A stretch of 16,215 nt of DNA from Comamonadaceae bacterium (lineage in GTDB: Bacteria > Pseudomonadota > Gammaproteobacteria > Burkholderiales > Burkholderiaceae_C): assembly GCA_947461325.1 (NCBI GenBank), contig CANHLD010000025.1:1-16215 (forward strand), read 5' to 3'. The notes beneath the pieces are model-generated. The model worked only from the letters and a program-made list of their open reading frames with translations. It did not search any database and was not told the DNA's origin. Shown in pieces: positions 1 through 6,906 of the stretch. The number at the start of each line of letters is the position of its first letter. Within the stretch, counting starts at the first letter, position 1. The position numbers and the translations under genes were made by a program.

Positions 1-835
1 CGTCTTTGAACGAGCGCAAGGGTGCGAGTTCAGGAAATTGAGCGGCTTGTTTTTTCTGAAACGCACTGATGGCTTCACCCACATGCGCATTGCTCCATAT
101 GCCGCTTTGCAACCAACCCATTTGTTTGAGTGAATCTTCCACGCTGTGGTCACGCGCATAGTGCAGCGCTTGTTTGGTGCCCCAAATAGCCACCGGCGGT
201 TTGCTGACAATGTCTTCAGCCGCTTTCATGGCTGCTGCCAATGCTGCAACTGCATCAGGCAGTACTTCATTGACCAAACCATATTGCAATGCTTTTTCCG
301 CCGACAGACGCCGCCCGGTGTATGCCAGTTCTTTCACCACCGCCATGGGAATGAGTTTGGGCAGTCGTTGCAAAGTGCCGACATCGGCCACCATCCCTAT
401 GTTGATTTCTTGTATGCAAAAAAACGCATCTGCGGTGGCATAACGCAAGCAACACGCAGTCACCATATCGACGGCACCGCCAATGCAGCCGCCTTGGATA
501 GCTGCGATCACCGGTATACGCAAAGTTTCCAAGCGTGTGAAGGTGGACTGCAAACCACCGAGCATGTCAAAAATGGCAGCGCGTCCTTCGGCTGATTGAT
601 CGTCCATGCTGACCGAATTGCCAAAGGCCTCAAGCGACATACCTGCACTGAAATGCTTGCCGGTGCTGCTGATGACCAACACACGCGCTTGGTTGGATTG
701 ATGAAGTTGTTGCAATACTTCATCAAGCTCACGCCACACGGTCATGTCAAGTGCATTCAAGCGATCCGGGCGGTTCATCACCAGATGCGCAATGTGCTTG
801 TCAATACTCAGTTCAAAACAGGTCAGCTTGTTCAT
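1..835 (-). CDS. crotonase-family protein, delta(3,5)-delta(2,4)-dienoyl-CoA isomerase type (3' end cut by window edge)
   Basis: Translating the minus strand from the ATG at 835 gives 278 codons without a stop, so only the last few residues lie outside the window. The fold is enoyl-CoA hydratase/isomerase: an oxyanion-hole segment HFSAGMSL (61-68) and GGCIGGAVD (115-123). Three acidic residues, D123, E143 and D151, have the spacing (20 and 8) of Asp176, Glu196 and Asp204 of rat ECH1, and the text around them (QEINIG, ADVGTLQRLPK) is ECH1-like. The family moves the double bonds of 3,5-dienoyl-CoA to 2,4-dienoyl-CoA in beta-oxidation of unsaturated fatty acids. The start lies 23 bp inside the end of the DinB-like gene, which suggests translational coupling; no strong Shine-Dalgarno is visible. 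The family is certain; the exact reaction is inferred from the acidic triad. Confidence 0.9.
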   Translation of the reverse strand, partial: MNKLTCFELSIDKHIAHLVMNRPDRLNALDMTVWRELDEVLQQLHQSNQARVLVISSTGKHFSAGMSLEAFGNSVSMDDQSAEGRAAIFDMLGGLQSTFTRLETLRIPVIAAIQGGCIGGAVDMVTACCLRYATADAFFCIQEINIGMVADVGTLQRLPKLIPMAVVKELAYTGRRLSAEKALQYGLVNEVLPDAVAALAAAMKAAEDIVSKPPVAIWGTKQALHYARDHSVEDSLKQMGWLQSGIWSNAHVGEAISAFQKKQAAQFPELAPLRSFKD

Positions 836-2111
836 GGGCTTGGTCTTTCAATGGATCCGCTTCTTGCGCGGTGAGGACAGAGGATAAAGCTTTTGCCACC
901 GGGGAGTTCAGCGCTTGATCTGAATCGGCTTTCACCAATGAGCCGACACGCACGCCGAGCAAGCGGATGCGGCGTTTGAATTCCACGCGCTTCAAGCACA
1001 AACCCGCAGCTTGCCGAATGGCTTTGGCATCTGCTGTGTAAATATCTAAGGTGCTGTCGCGAGTCACACTTTGAAAATTGTCAAACCGCAACTTGATACC
1101 AATGGTTTTGCCGACATAGCCTTTGCGTTGCAAATCGGCAGCCACTTGCTGACAAAGCCGGGTAAATATCTCGCCCAGCGCGGCTTTGTCATGCAGTACA
1201 TGCAAATCTTTTTCAAACGTGGTTTCGCGACTCATGGAGACAGGCTCGGATTCGGTCACTACCGGCTTTTCATCCAAGCCGTGAGAGGCGGCAAATAACC
1301 AAGCGCCATAGGATTGGCCGAAATGGTCCATCAACCATTGTTGATCACGGGCAGCGAGTTCGCCTATGGTGTGTATGCCGTGGGACTGTAATTTGGCGTC
1401 TGCTTTGGGGCCTATGCCATTGATTTTTCGGCAAGCCAGAGGCCAAATTTTGTCAGCCAAATCTTCTGGTTGTAATATAGAAATACCGTTGGGTTTGTTC
1501 AATTCGCTGGCGATTTTCGCCAACAATTTATTGGGTGCGACACCTATAGAGCAAGTCAAACCGGTGGCTTCGGTGATGGTTTGTTGTATCAAGCGAGCCA
1601 GTGTGCGTCCGCCTTGGCGTTGCCCGCCCGGCACATCGGTAAAGTCAATGTAAATTTCATCCACGCCCCGGTCTTCCACCAAAGGCGCAAATTCACGCAC
1701 GATGTTTTTGAAGCTGCGCGAGTAATAGCGGTACTGATCGAAATCCACCGGCAACAAAATGGCTTGCGGACAGAGTTGTGCCGCTTTCATCACGCCCATG
1801 GCCGAGCCCACGCCAAAGGCGCGTGCTGCATACGTCGCTGTCGTGATGACACCGCGTCCGGTATAGCCGTTGATGCGCGGAAACATGTCCACTGGTATGT
1901 CGGCCAAATCTGCGCTGGTCCATTCACGGTCCGGTTGAGCGATGCGCATGCGGCCCAGTAAATCATCCTCGCGGCGTCTGCCCCCGCCGATGACCACCGG
2001 CAGCCCTTTGAGTTGCGGATAGCGCAACAACTCCACCGATGCGTAAAACGCATCCATGTCCAGATGGGCGATGCGGCGTGGAAGATGGTGCGTTTCTGGG
2101 CTCACCTGCAA
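813..2111 (-). CDS. dinB: DNA polymerase IV-type Y-family translesion polymerase with an N-terminal insertion
   Basis: The 432-residue protein carries the Y-family catalytic motifs: LDMDAFYASVE with D18, and D151-E152 in GVDEIYIDF. Y23 sits at the steric-gate position that excludes ribonucleotides. The little-finger domain occupies the C-terminal part. E. coli DinB has about 351 residues; much of the excess here is an insertion at roughly residues 44-86, between VVIGG and the GVITTATYAARAFGV motif. The last residues, QADLF, fit the beta-clamp-binding consensus QLxLF. The family copies damaged DNA at stalled forks with low fidelity. The start is uncertain: codon 1 is TTG at 2111 and the next candidate is GTG at 2105, with no ATG before D18. 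It begins 16 bp after lldD. No LexA-type operator is visible immediately upstream, so SOS control is not supported here. Confidence 0.93.
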   Translation of the reverse strand: MQVSPETHHLPRRIAHLDMDAFYASVELLRYPQLKGLPVVIGGGRRREDDLLGRMRIAQPDREWTSADLADIPVDMFPRINGYTGRGVITTATYAARAFGVGSAMGVMKAAQLCPQAILLPVDFDQYRYYSRSFKNIVREFAPLVEDRGVDEIYIDFTDVPGGQRQGGRTLARLIQQTITEATGLTCSIGVAPNKLLAKIASELNKPNGISILQPEDLADKIWPLACRKINGIGPKADAKLQSHGIHTIGELAARDQQWLMDHFGQSYGAWLFAASHGLDEKPVVTESEPVSMSRETTFEKDLHVLHDKAALGEIFTRLCQQVAADLQRKGYVGKTIGIKLRFDNFQSVTRDSTLDIYTADAKAIRQAAGLCLKRVEFKRRIRLLGVRVGSLVKADSDQALNSPVAKALSSVLTAQEADPLKDQAHEQADLF

Positions 2112-2127
2112 AGCATAGCTTTGATGC

Positions 2128-3282
2128 TCAGGCTTGCGGGTAGGTGCCCGGCAACAAAATGCTGGTGTCTATCTTGTTGATGTCGGTGTGACCGCACAAG
2201 GCCATGCTGATATCGAGTTCTTTGTGAATGATTTGCAAAGCCTTTGTGACGCCTGCTTCGCCCATCGCTCCCAAGCCATACAACATGGCGCGTCCAATGT
2301 AAGTGCCTTGTGCACCTAAGGCGCGTGCTTTCAACACGTCTTGCCCGCTGCGCACGCCGCCGTCCATGTGCACCTCAATGCCTTTGCCAACGGTTTGAAC
2401 GATGCCGGGCAGGGCGTTGATGCTGGAGGCTGCGCCATCGAGTTGGCGTCCACCGTGGTTGGACACAATCAATGCATCAGCACCGCTTTCAACCGCCAGT
2501 CGCGCGTCTTCCGCGTCTTGAATGCCCTTCAAAATAAGTTTGCCGCCCCAGCGTTTTTTCACCCATTCCACATCGTTCCAATTCAAAGTTGGGTCGAACT
2601 GGCCGTTGGTCCACTCGCCGAGTGAACTCATGTCATCAATGCCTTTGACATGGCCAAAGATATTACCGAATTTACGGCGTGGGGTGCCCAACATGTTCAA
2701 ACACCAGCGCGGCTTGGTGGCCAGGTCCAGCAGATTGATCAACGTGGGTTTGGGCGGCGCAGACAAACCATTTTTCAAGTCGCGGTGGCGTTGCCCCAGG
2801 ATTTGCAAATCCAAGGTCAGCACAAGTGCAGAACATTGCGCTGCTTTGGCGCGGTCAATCAGACGTTCAATGAAAGACCGGTCACGCATCACATACAACT
2901 GAAACCAGAAACCGGGACCGACATGTTGCGCCACATCTTCGATGGAGCAAATGCTCATGGTGGACAAGGTGAACGGGATGCCAAATTTTTTGGCGGCACG
3001 CGCAGCCAGAATTTCGCCGTCCGCATGTTGCATGCCGGTCATACCGGTAGGCGCAATAGCCACGGGCATGCTGGCCGCTTGTCCAATCATGGTGGTGGCG
3101 GTGCTGCGGCCCTCCATGTTGATGGCTACGCGTTGGCGCAACTTGATCTTTTGAAAGTCATCTTCGTTGGCGCGGTAGGTGCTTTCGGTATAACTTCCCG
3201 AATCCGCATATTCGAAAAACATTTTCGGCACCCGTTTTTTGGCCAGTTGTTTCAAGTCGTCAATATGTGTGATCACGCTCAT
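2128..3282 (-). CDS. lldD: FMN-dependent alpha-hydroxy-acid dehydrogenase, L-lactate dehydrogenase (LldD) type
   Basis: The 384 residues span the whole TIM-barrel family of L-lactate, glycolate and mandelate oxidoreductases. Visible active-site residues are Y25, Y130 (FQLY), D158 (LTLD), R165 in GQRHRD, FMN lysine K252 (LILKG), catalytic base H276 and R279 in SNHGGRQLDG, and the phosphate-binding MDGGVRSG (306-313). Oxidation of the hydroxy acid passes electrons through FMN to the respiratory chain. Residue G80 in APTGMTGM matches the small residue at this pocket position in LldD and mandelate dehydrogenase, so lactate and a bulkier substrate both remain possible. ATG is preceded by AGGAG at 3289-3293, spacing 6. 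It is the first gene of a probable lldD-dinB-crotonase run and lies divergent from benE. L-lactate is the default guess; the BenE neighbour makes mandelate worth testing. Confidence 0.9.
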   Translation of the reverse strand: MSVITHIDDLKQLAKKRVPKMFFEYADSGSYTESTYRANEDDFQKIKLRQRVAINMEGRSTATTMIGQAASMPVAIAPTGMTGMQHADGEILAARAAKKFGIPFTLSTMSICSIEDVAQHVGPGFWFQLYVMRDRSFIERLIDRAKAAQCSALVLTLDLQILGQRHRDLKNGLSAPPKPTLINLLDLATKPRWCLNMLGTPRRKFGNIFGHVKGIDDMSSLGEWTNGQFDPTLNWNDVEWVKKRWGGKLILKGIQDAEDARLAVESGADALIVSNHGGRQLDGAASSINALPGIVQTVGKGIEVHMDGGVRSGQDVLKARALGAQGTYIGRAMLYGLGAMGEAGVTKALQIIHKELDISMALCGHTDINKIDTSILLPGTYPQA

Positions 3283-3288
3283 TCCATA

Positions 3289-3293
3289 CTCCT
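3289..3293 (-). promoter_or_regulatory. Shine-Dalgarno AGGAG of lldD
   Basis: The minus strand reads AGGAG followed by six bases and then the ATG at 3282. This is one of the clearest ribosome-binding sites in the window and settles the lldD start. Confidence 0.8.
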
Positions 3294-3303
3294 GTTCGAT
3301 CAG

Positions 3304-3361
3304 CCGATGTTAGCGCTTGCGAACAGACTCCCTCAAGGCTGCGGGAAGTCATTAACATCGG
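3304..3361. promoter_or_regulatory. 9-bp inverted repeat between lldD and benE, candidate operator pair
   Basis: CCGATGTTA at 3304-3312 is repeated exactly as TAACATCGG at 3353-3361, with 40 bp between arms and about 49 bp between arm centres. The pair fills most of the 103-bp divergent intergenic region. It could be two half-sites of a regulator serving both genes, or the stem of an RNA hairpin with a long loop. E. coli lldPRD is controlled by LldR through separated operators, which is the precedent for the first reading. No regulator gene is in the window. Confidence 0.45.
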
Positions 3362-3385
3362 ACGACCTCATCTACTGACCTAGTC

Positions 3386-4549
3386 ATGCGTTTGCTCAAA
3401 GATTTTTCAGTCTCCACCGTATTGGCCGGTGCGGTCACCGTGCTGGTCGGCTTCACTACCTCTGTCGCGATAGTGTTTCAGGCGGCCTATGCCAGCGGTG
3501 CGGGTACCGCCGGGGCAGCGTCCTGGATTTGGGCCTTAGGCTTGGGCATGGGCGTGACCTGCATAGGTTTGTCGCTGCAATTTCGCGTTCCGGTCGTCAC
3601 GGCTTGGTCGACGGCGGGCGCGGCCATGTTGATCACCTCGGCGCCCGCTTTTTCGACGCCTGAGGTAGTTGGCGCCTTTGTGGTGGCTTCTGCGCTGACC
3701 GTGGTGGTCGGGTTTGGCGGCATATTCCAAAGGTTCATGCACCGCGTGCCGTTGCCACTGGCGGCTGGCATGCTCGGAGGTGTGTTGTTGCGCATCGGAC
3801 TGGATGTTTTTGTGGTCATGGGCAGTCAATGGCCTATGCCCTTGATGATGACCTTGGTGTATTTGCTTGCACAGCGGCTGTGGCCGCGCTATTCGGTGCT
3901 GTTTGCTTTGACGGCGGGCATCGTCTGGGCCTTTGCAACGAATCAGGTTCACCTGGCGCAAGTGGATTGGCAATGGGCATACCCCGTGTGGGTGACGCCG
4001 CAGTGGTCTGTGGCTTCTTTTTTCAGTCTGGCGCTGCCTTTGTTTGTCATCACCATGGCTTCGCAAAACATTCCGGGTGTGGCATCCATGTATGCCAACG
4101 GTTACCGTTTGTCGCTGTCGCCTGTGATCGGTTCTATTGGCGTCCTCAATATCTTGCTGGCTCCGTTTGGTGCATTCGCGTTGAATCTGGCCGCCATCAC
4201 AGCGTCTGTATGCGCCGGGCCGCAAGCGCATAAAGACCCCTCTAAGCGATACACCGCCTCAATCAGTGCCGGTGTTTTTTACATATTGGCCGGACTGGCT
4301 GGCGCATCGGTGGTCAGCTTGTTTGCAGCATTTCCCAAAGCCTTGGTGATGGTGGTGGCCGGTTTGTCTTTGTTTGGCACCATCTCCAACGCTTTGGCCG
4401 TGGCCATGCAAGAACCGGCGTCCAGACAAGCCGCTTTCATTACCTTTGCCGTGACGGCCTCAGGCTTGAGTTTTTGGGGAGTCGGTGCGCCTTTTTGGGG
4501 ACTTGTCGCCGGTGCGGTTGCAATGCTGCTGGCGCCGGCTCAGGACTGA
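3386..4549 (+). CDS. benE: benzoate/H+ symporter of the BenE family
   Basis: The 387-residue protein is strongly hydrophobic with about 11-12 membrane segments along its whole length, the usual size for BenE. Family signatures are PVVTAWSTAGAAML (69-82) and ITMASQNIPGVA (222-233), the second being the most diagnostic stretch. BenE proteins sit in the inner membrane and take up benzoate with protons. The ATG at 3386 has no strong Shine-Dalgarno, and the hydrophobic N-terminus FSVSTVLAGAVTVLVGF begins a few residues later, as in homologues. It is divergent from lldD and convergent with the acyl-CoA synthetase, with 17 bp between stops. No benzoate dioxygenase or CoA ligase genes lie next to it, so the true aromatic substrate is open. 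Confidence 0.92.
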   Translation: MRLLKDFSVSTVLAGAVTVLVGFTTSVAIVFQAAYASGAGTAGAASWIWALGLGMGVTCIGLSLQFRVPVVTAWSTAGAAMLITSAPAFSTPEVVGAFVVASALTVVVGFGGIFQRFMHRVPLPLAAGMLGGVLLRIGLDVFVVMGSQWPMPLMMTLVYLLAQRLWPRYSVLFALTAGIVWAFATNQVHLAQVDWQWAYPVWVTPQWSVASFFSLALPLFVITMASQNIPGVASMYANGYRLSLSPVIGSIGVLNILLAPFGAFALNLAAITASVCAGPQAHKDPSKRYTASISAGVFYILAGLAGASVVSLFAAFPKALVMVVAGLSLFGTISNALAVAMQEPASRQAAFITFAVTASGLSFWGVGAPFWGLVAGAVAMLLAPAQD

Positions 4550-4558
4550 GCGCGGCGC
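4532..4558. terminator. GC-rich hairpin between convergent benE and acyl-CoA synthetase genes
   Basis: GCGCCG (4532-4537) pairs with CGGCGC (4553-4558), and the inner CTCA (4539-4542) pairs with TGAG (4547-4550) around a four-base loop GGAC, with small bulges. The benE stop codon lies in the right arm of the inner stem. There is no clean T run on either side, so this is a plausible bidirectional terminator or 3'-end stabilising hairpin, not a textbook intrinsic terminator. Confidence 0.5.
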
Positions 4559-4566
4559 TTCAAGTT

Positions 4567-6249
4567 TCACGCCCAAATAATGGCTTCTACCTTGCTGTAC
4601 CAACCGTCCACTTGGTGTTGAACACTGTATTCAATCCGACTTCTTTTGATTTTCATGGTGGGCGTCAGGCAGCCGTTTTCAATCGACCAAGCATCTTTGG
4701 CGATTACCAACATTTTGAGTTGTTCATAGTCTGCGATTTGTTGGTTGACCTGATTGAGCAAACCCTTGAGTTCGGATTGAACCTGTTGCCTGACTTCATC
4801 AAGATGCATCTTTGGTCGCAAATCTTCAGCCAGCACCACCAAGGCATAGGCTTTGTCAAAACCACTGCCGGAGACCATGGACAACTCGATCATGGGGTGT
4901 GCATTCAGGCGGTTTTCAATCGGAGCCGGGGCGACATATTTGCCTTTGCTGGTCTTGAATTGTTCTTTGAGTCTGCCGGTGATGGTCAATTGGCCATCCG
5001 ACATGCGTGAACCCAGGTCACCGGTTTTGAAAAAACCATCGCTGGTGAAGCTTTGGGCATCCAGATCAGGACGTTTGTAGTAACCGATCATTTGCCCGGG
5101 GGATTTGATGAGAATTTCACCCTCTGGGCTGATGCGAACTTGCACGCCGGGGTAAGGAGGACCCACGGTGCCGGGGTCGTTTTTGTCCTTGGTCTGGCTG
5201 TGCGAGTAAGCAAAATCTTCGGTCATGGCATAGCCTTCAACCAGGTTCAAGCCAAGCCGCCGGTACCAGCGGATCAGGTCTGCAGGCAAGGGCGCAGAAC
5301 CGCTGCCTGCGAGTTCCACTTGGTCGAGCCCGAGTCCGGTAAGTACTTTCTTTTTGACGATGCCACCCAGCACCGGAATGCTGAGCAGCAGGTTCAATTT
5401 CTTGGGCGGCATTTTGGCAAACACGCCTTGCTGGAATTTCAACCACAAGCGCGGTACCGAGATGAATATGGTGGGTCTTGCGCGCTGTAAATCTTGCACA
5501 AAGGTGTCAAGGGATTCAGCAAAAAACACTTGTAAACGCCCGTGTATGAATGCCGCAGATTCAACAAATGCCCGCTCAAACACATGCGCCAACGGCAGGT
5601 ATGACAGCATGCGGTGCCTGCGATCGCTGCCCAAGTTTTCATCCATTTGGGCAATGATGCCGCAGGCTGCTGCAGTGATGCGCTCAAAGGAATGCATGGC
5701 ACCTTTGGGTTGTCCGGTTGAGCCCGAGGTGTAGATGATCATGGCCAAGTCGGTGGGTTCGCGCAAAGCGTCCCCTGCCAACGGTTGGGTGCGCGAGATG
5801 ATGTCGTCCCATTTGTCGTAACTGTTGGAAGGTGCCAAAGGAAATGCAATGCGAGGCAGTTGTGCGGGCACGCCGGGTTCTTGTTTATGCCATTCGTCGA
5901 GCTTGCCAACAAACAGCAGGCTGGCCTCTGAATGTTCGAGCACAAATTTCACCGTGTCTGCTTGCTCGGTCGGAAAGATAGCCACCGTGGTGTAGCCCGC
6001 CATCCAAATCGCTAACTCGGTCATGAAGAAATGCGCGCAATTTTTTGACAAGATGGCAATGCGCGCCGCGCGTGGTAAACCTAGTGTGGTCAGATACGCG
6101 GCCATGCGGCGGGATTGATCCATGGTCTCGGCCCATGTGTAATTTATCACTTGACCTTGCCCTATAGGCTGGGTTAAAAAAATCTCTTGGGCATGGTTTT
6201 TTTCGTGTTCGTACACTCGGTCAAGAATCAAGGCAGGCGCAGTCGTCAT
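4567..6249 (-). CDS. AMP-forming long-chain acyl-CoA synthetase
   Basis: The 560 residues show the ordered core motifs of adenylate-forming enzymes: IIYTSGSTGQPKGAM (171-185, ATP-binding loop), EGYAMTE (338-344), FKTGDLG (407-413), GRLKEQFKTSKGKYV (425-439) and LTPTMKIKR (528-536) with the catalytic lysine K533. The GRLKE..KTSKGKYV hinge and LTPTMKIKR ending are typical of long-chain fatty acyl-CoA ligases, not acetyl-CoA synthetase or aromatic-acid ligases. The reaction activates a fatty acid with ATP and couples it to CoA, feeding beta-oxidation or lipid synthesis. The ATG at 6249 follows AGAGA at 6256-6260, spacing 6. It is monocistronic here: divergent from the secreted protein at 6420 and convergent with benE. 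Chain-length preference cannot be read from the sequence. Confidence 0.92.
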   Translation of the reverse strand: MTTAPALILDRVYEHEKNHAQEIFLTQPIGQGQVINYTWAETMDQSRRMAAYLTTLGLPRAARIAILSKNCAHFFMTELAIWMAGYTTVAIFPTEQADTVKFVLEHSEASLLFVGKLDEWHKQEPGVPAQLPRIAFPLAPSNSYDKWDDIISRTQPLAGDALREPTDLAMIIYTSGSTGQPKGAMHSFERITAAACGIIAQMDENLGSDRRHRMLSYLPLAHVFERAFVESAAFIHGRLQVFFAESLDTFVQDLQRARPTIFISVPRLWLKFQQGVFAKMPPKKLNLLLSIPVLGGIVKKKVLTGLGLDQVELAGSGSAPLPADLIRWYRRLGLNLVEGYAMTEDFAYSHSQTKDKNDPGTVGPPYPGVQVRISPEGEILIKSPGQMIGYYKRPDLDAQSFTSDGFFKTGDLGSRMSDGQLTITGRLKEQFKTSKGKYVAPAPIENRLNAHPMIELSMVSGSGFDKAYALVVLAEDLRPKMHLDEVRQQVQSELKGLLNQVNQQIADYEQLKMLVIAKDAWSIENGCLTPTMKIKRSRIEYSVQHQVDGWYSKVEAIIWA

Positions 6250-6409
6250 GGTGTTGTCTCTTTCGATGTTGTCTATGGTTTGTTTGGTGACATCCTGTTC
6301 TTATGAGCTAAATCATACGCATTTACGTCTGCGTGTTGAACTTTTTTCTGGCCTGCAGCGCAAGAACCTGAGCGGTGTTTATGATCAACCCCTGTTTCAA
6401 GCTGTTTTC

Positions 6410-6413
6410 AGGA
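6410..6413 (+). promoter_or_regulatory. Shine-Dalgarno AGGA that decides the start of the small secreted protein
   Basis: AGGA at 6410-6413 lies six bases before the ATGATG at 6420. The upstream in-frame candidates (GTG 6375, ATG 6381) lack such a site and would put a polar stretch before the signal peptide. Confidence 0.55.
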
Positions 6414-6419
6414 CACCAA

Positions 6420-6737
6420 ATGATGCGCTTCATTCGCCACTTCCTCATCATGGGCATGCTTTGCGTCTACCCCCAAGCGTTTGCCGGTACTTACCCGTTA
6501 GGCAGCATGAGCTGCGAAGACATCGGTAGGTTTGCTTCCCAAGCCATGCAGTGGCGCGAGGATGGATTGGTTCCCATAGATGCCAGACATCGTTTAGAAC
6601 AACTCAAGCCGGAAGATTCTGTCGAGAAAAAAAACATGCTGATGGTCTTGTCCCTGGTTTATGGCGGCTATGGCGACAGTTGGACAGTGGAAGGTGCCGG
6701 TAATGCCATGCTGAAAGATTGTGAAACTGGCAGATGA
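6420..6737 (+). CDS. small secreted protein of unknown function with two cysteines
   Basis: From the ATG at 6420 the product has 105 residues. It starts with a clear Sec signal peptide: positive residues R3 and R6, a hydrophobic core FLIMGMLCVY, and likely cleavage after AFA (about residue 22). The mature part is about 83 residues, mostly charged and helical in character, with C32 in SMSCEDIGRFA and C101 near the end, which could form a disulfide in the periplasm. I recall similar CEDIGRFA-type short proteins in betaproteobacteria but know no function. An in-frame GTG at 6375 and ATG at 6381 would extend it by 13-15 residues; the signal-peptide shape and the AGGA site favour 6420. It is divergent from the acyl-CoA synthetase and is probably transcribed alone. 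Confidence 0.7.
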   Translation: MMRFIRHFLIMGMLCVYPQAFAGTYPLGSMSCEDIGRFASQAMQWREDGLVPIDARHRLEQLKPEDSVEKKNMLMVLSLVYGGYGDSWTVEGAGNAMLKDCETGR

Positions 6738-6738
6738 A

Positions 6739-6774
6739 GTTTCGCAGCACATGGAGTCTTGAAACGTTTTTTTT
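6739..6774 (+). terminator. weak intrinsic-terminator candidate after the small secreted protein
   Basis: GTTTC (6739-6743) can pair with GAAAC (6761-6765) across a 17-base loop, followed one base later by eight T residues (6767-6774). The T8 tract directly downstream of the stop codon is suggestive, but the stem is only five pairs and AT-rich, so the call is tentative. Confidence 0.35.
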
Positions 6775-6856
6775 ATTGAAACTAAGTTGGCAAAATAGTA
6801 ATTAACCCCTTGCGAGCGGCTTTCCTATTCAGCGCTCTAGAATGGTTTCAACTTAT

Positions 6857-6878
6857 TCCTCTGCGCAGAGGATTTTTT
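6857..6878 (+). terminator. terminator-like dyad in the leader of the adhesin-E-like gene
   Basis: TCCTCTGCGCAGAGGA (6857-6872) is a perfect 16-bp palindrome that folds as a six-pair stem with a GCGC loop, followed immediately by six T residues (6873-6878). This is the intrinsic-terminator layout, yet it ends only 28 bases before the ATG at 6907. It may terminate an upstream short transcript or act as an attenuator of the following gene. Confidence 0.6.
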
Positions 6879-6895
6879 ATCTGTTTTATATTCTT

Positions 6896-6899
6896 GGAG
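6896..6899 (+). promoter_or_regulatory. Shine-Dalgarno GGAG of the adhesin-E-like gene
   Basis: GGAG at 6896-6899 lies seven bases before the ATG at 6907, in good position. It lies 17 bases beyond the T run of the terminator-like dyad and is not enclosed by that stem. Confidence 0.7.
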
Positions 6900-6906
6900 T
6901 TCTGCG

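Noticed and set aside
146..595. Plus-strand open frames of 89-149 residues over 146-874
   Set aside because: They lie antisense to the crotonase frame, which is open from 835 to the left edge and has clear family motifs. The plus-strand products have no recognisable domain.
2650..3378. A 242-residue plus-strand frame across lldD
   Set aside because: It is antisense to lldD, rich in His, Gln and Arg as expected from the complement of a coding frame, and shows no domain.
3536..4231. A 231-residue minus-strand frame across benE
   Set aside because: The product is Arg/His/Gln-rich and non-hydrophobic, a typical shadow of a membrane-protein gene.
6312..6317. Minus-strand TATGAT as a -10 box for the acyl-CoA synthetase gene
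   Set aside because: The hexamer is good, but the sequence 17 bases upstream (TTCAAC) is a poor -35 and the match alone is not enough to call a promoter.
6315..6340. Inverted repeat ACGCA/TGCGT in the 6250-6419 gap
   Set aside because: Arms of only five bases with an 8-base spacer are expected by chance. Nothing else in this 170-bp gap stands out.
6838..6843. TAGAAT as a -10 box before the adhesin-E-like gene
   Set aside because: The nearest -35-like hexamer, TTGCGA at 6810-6815, is 22 bases away, outside the normal spacing.
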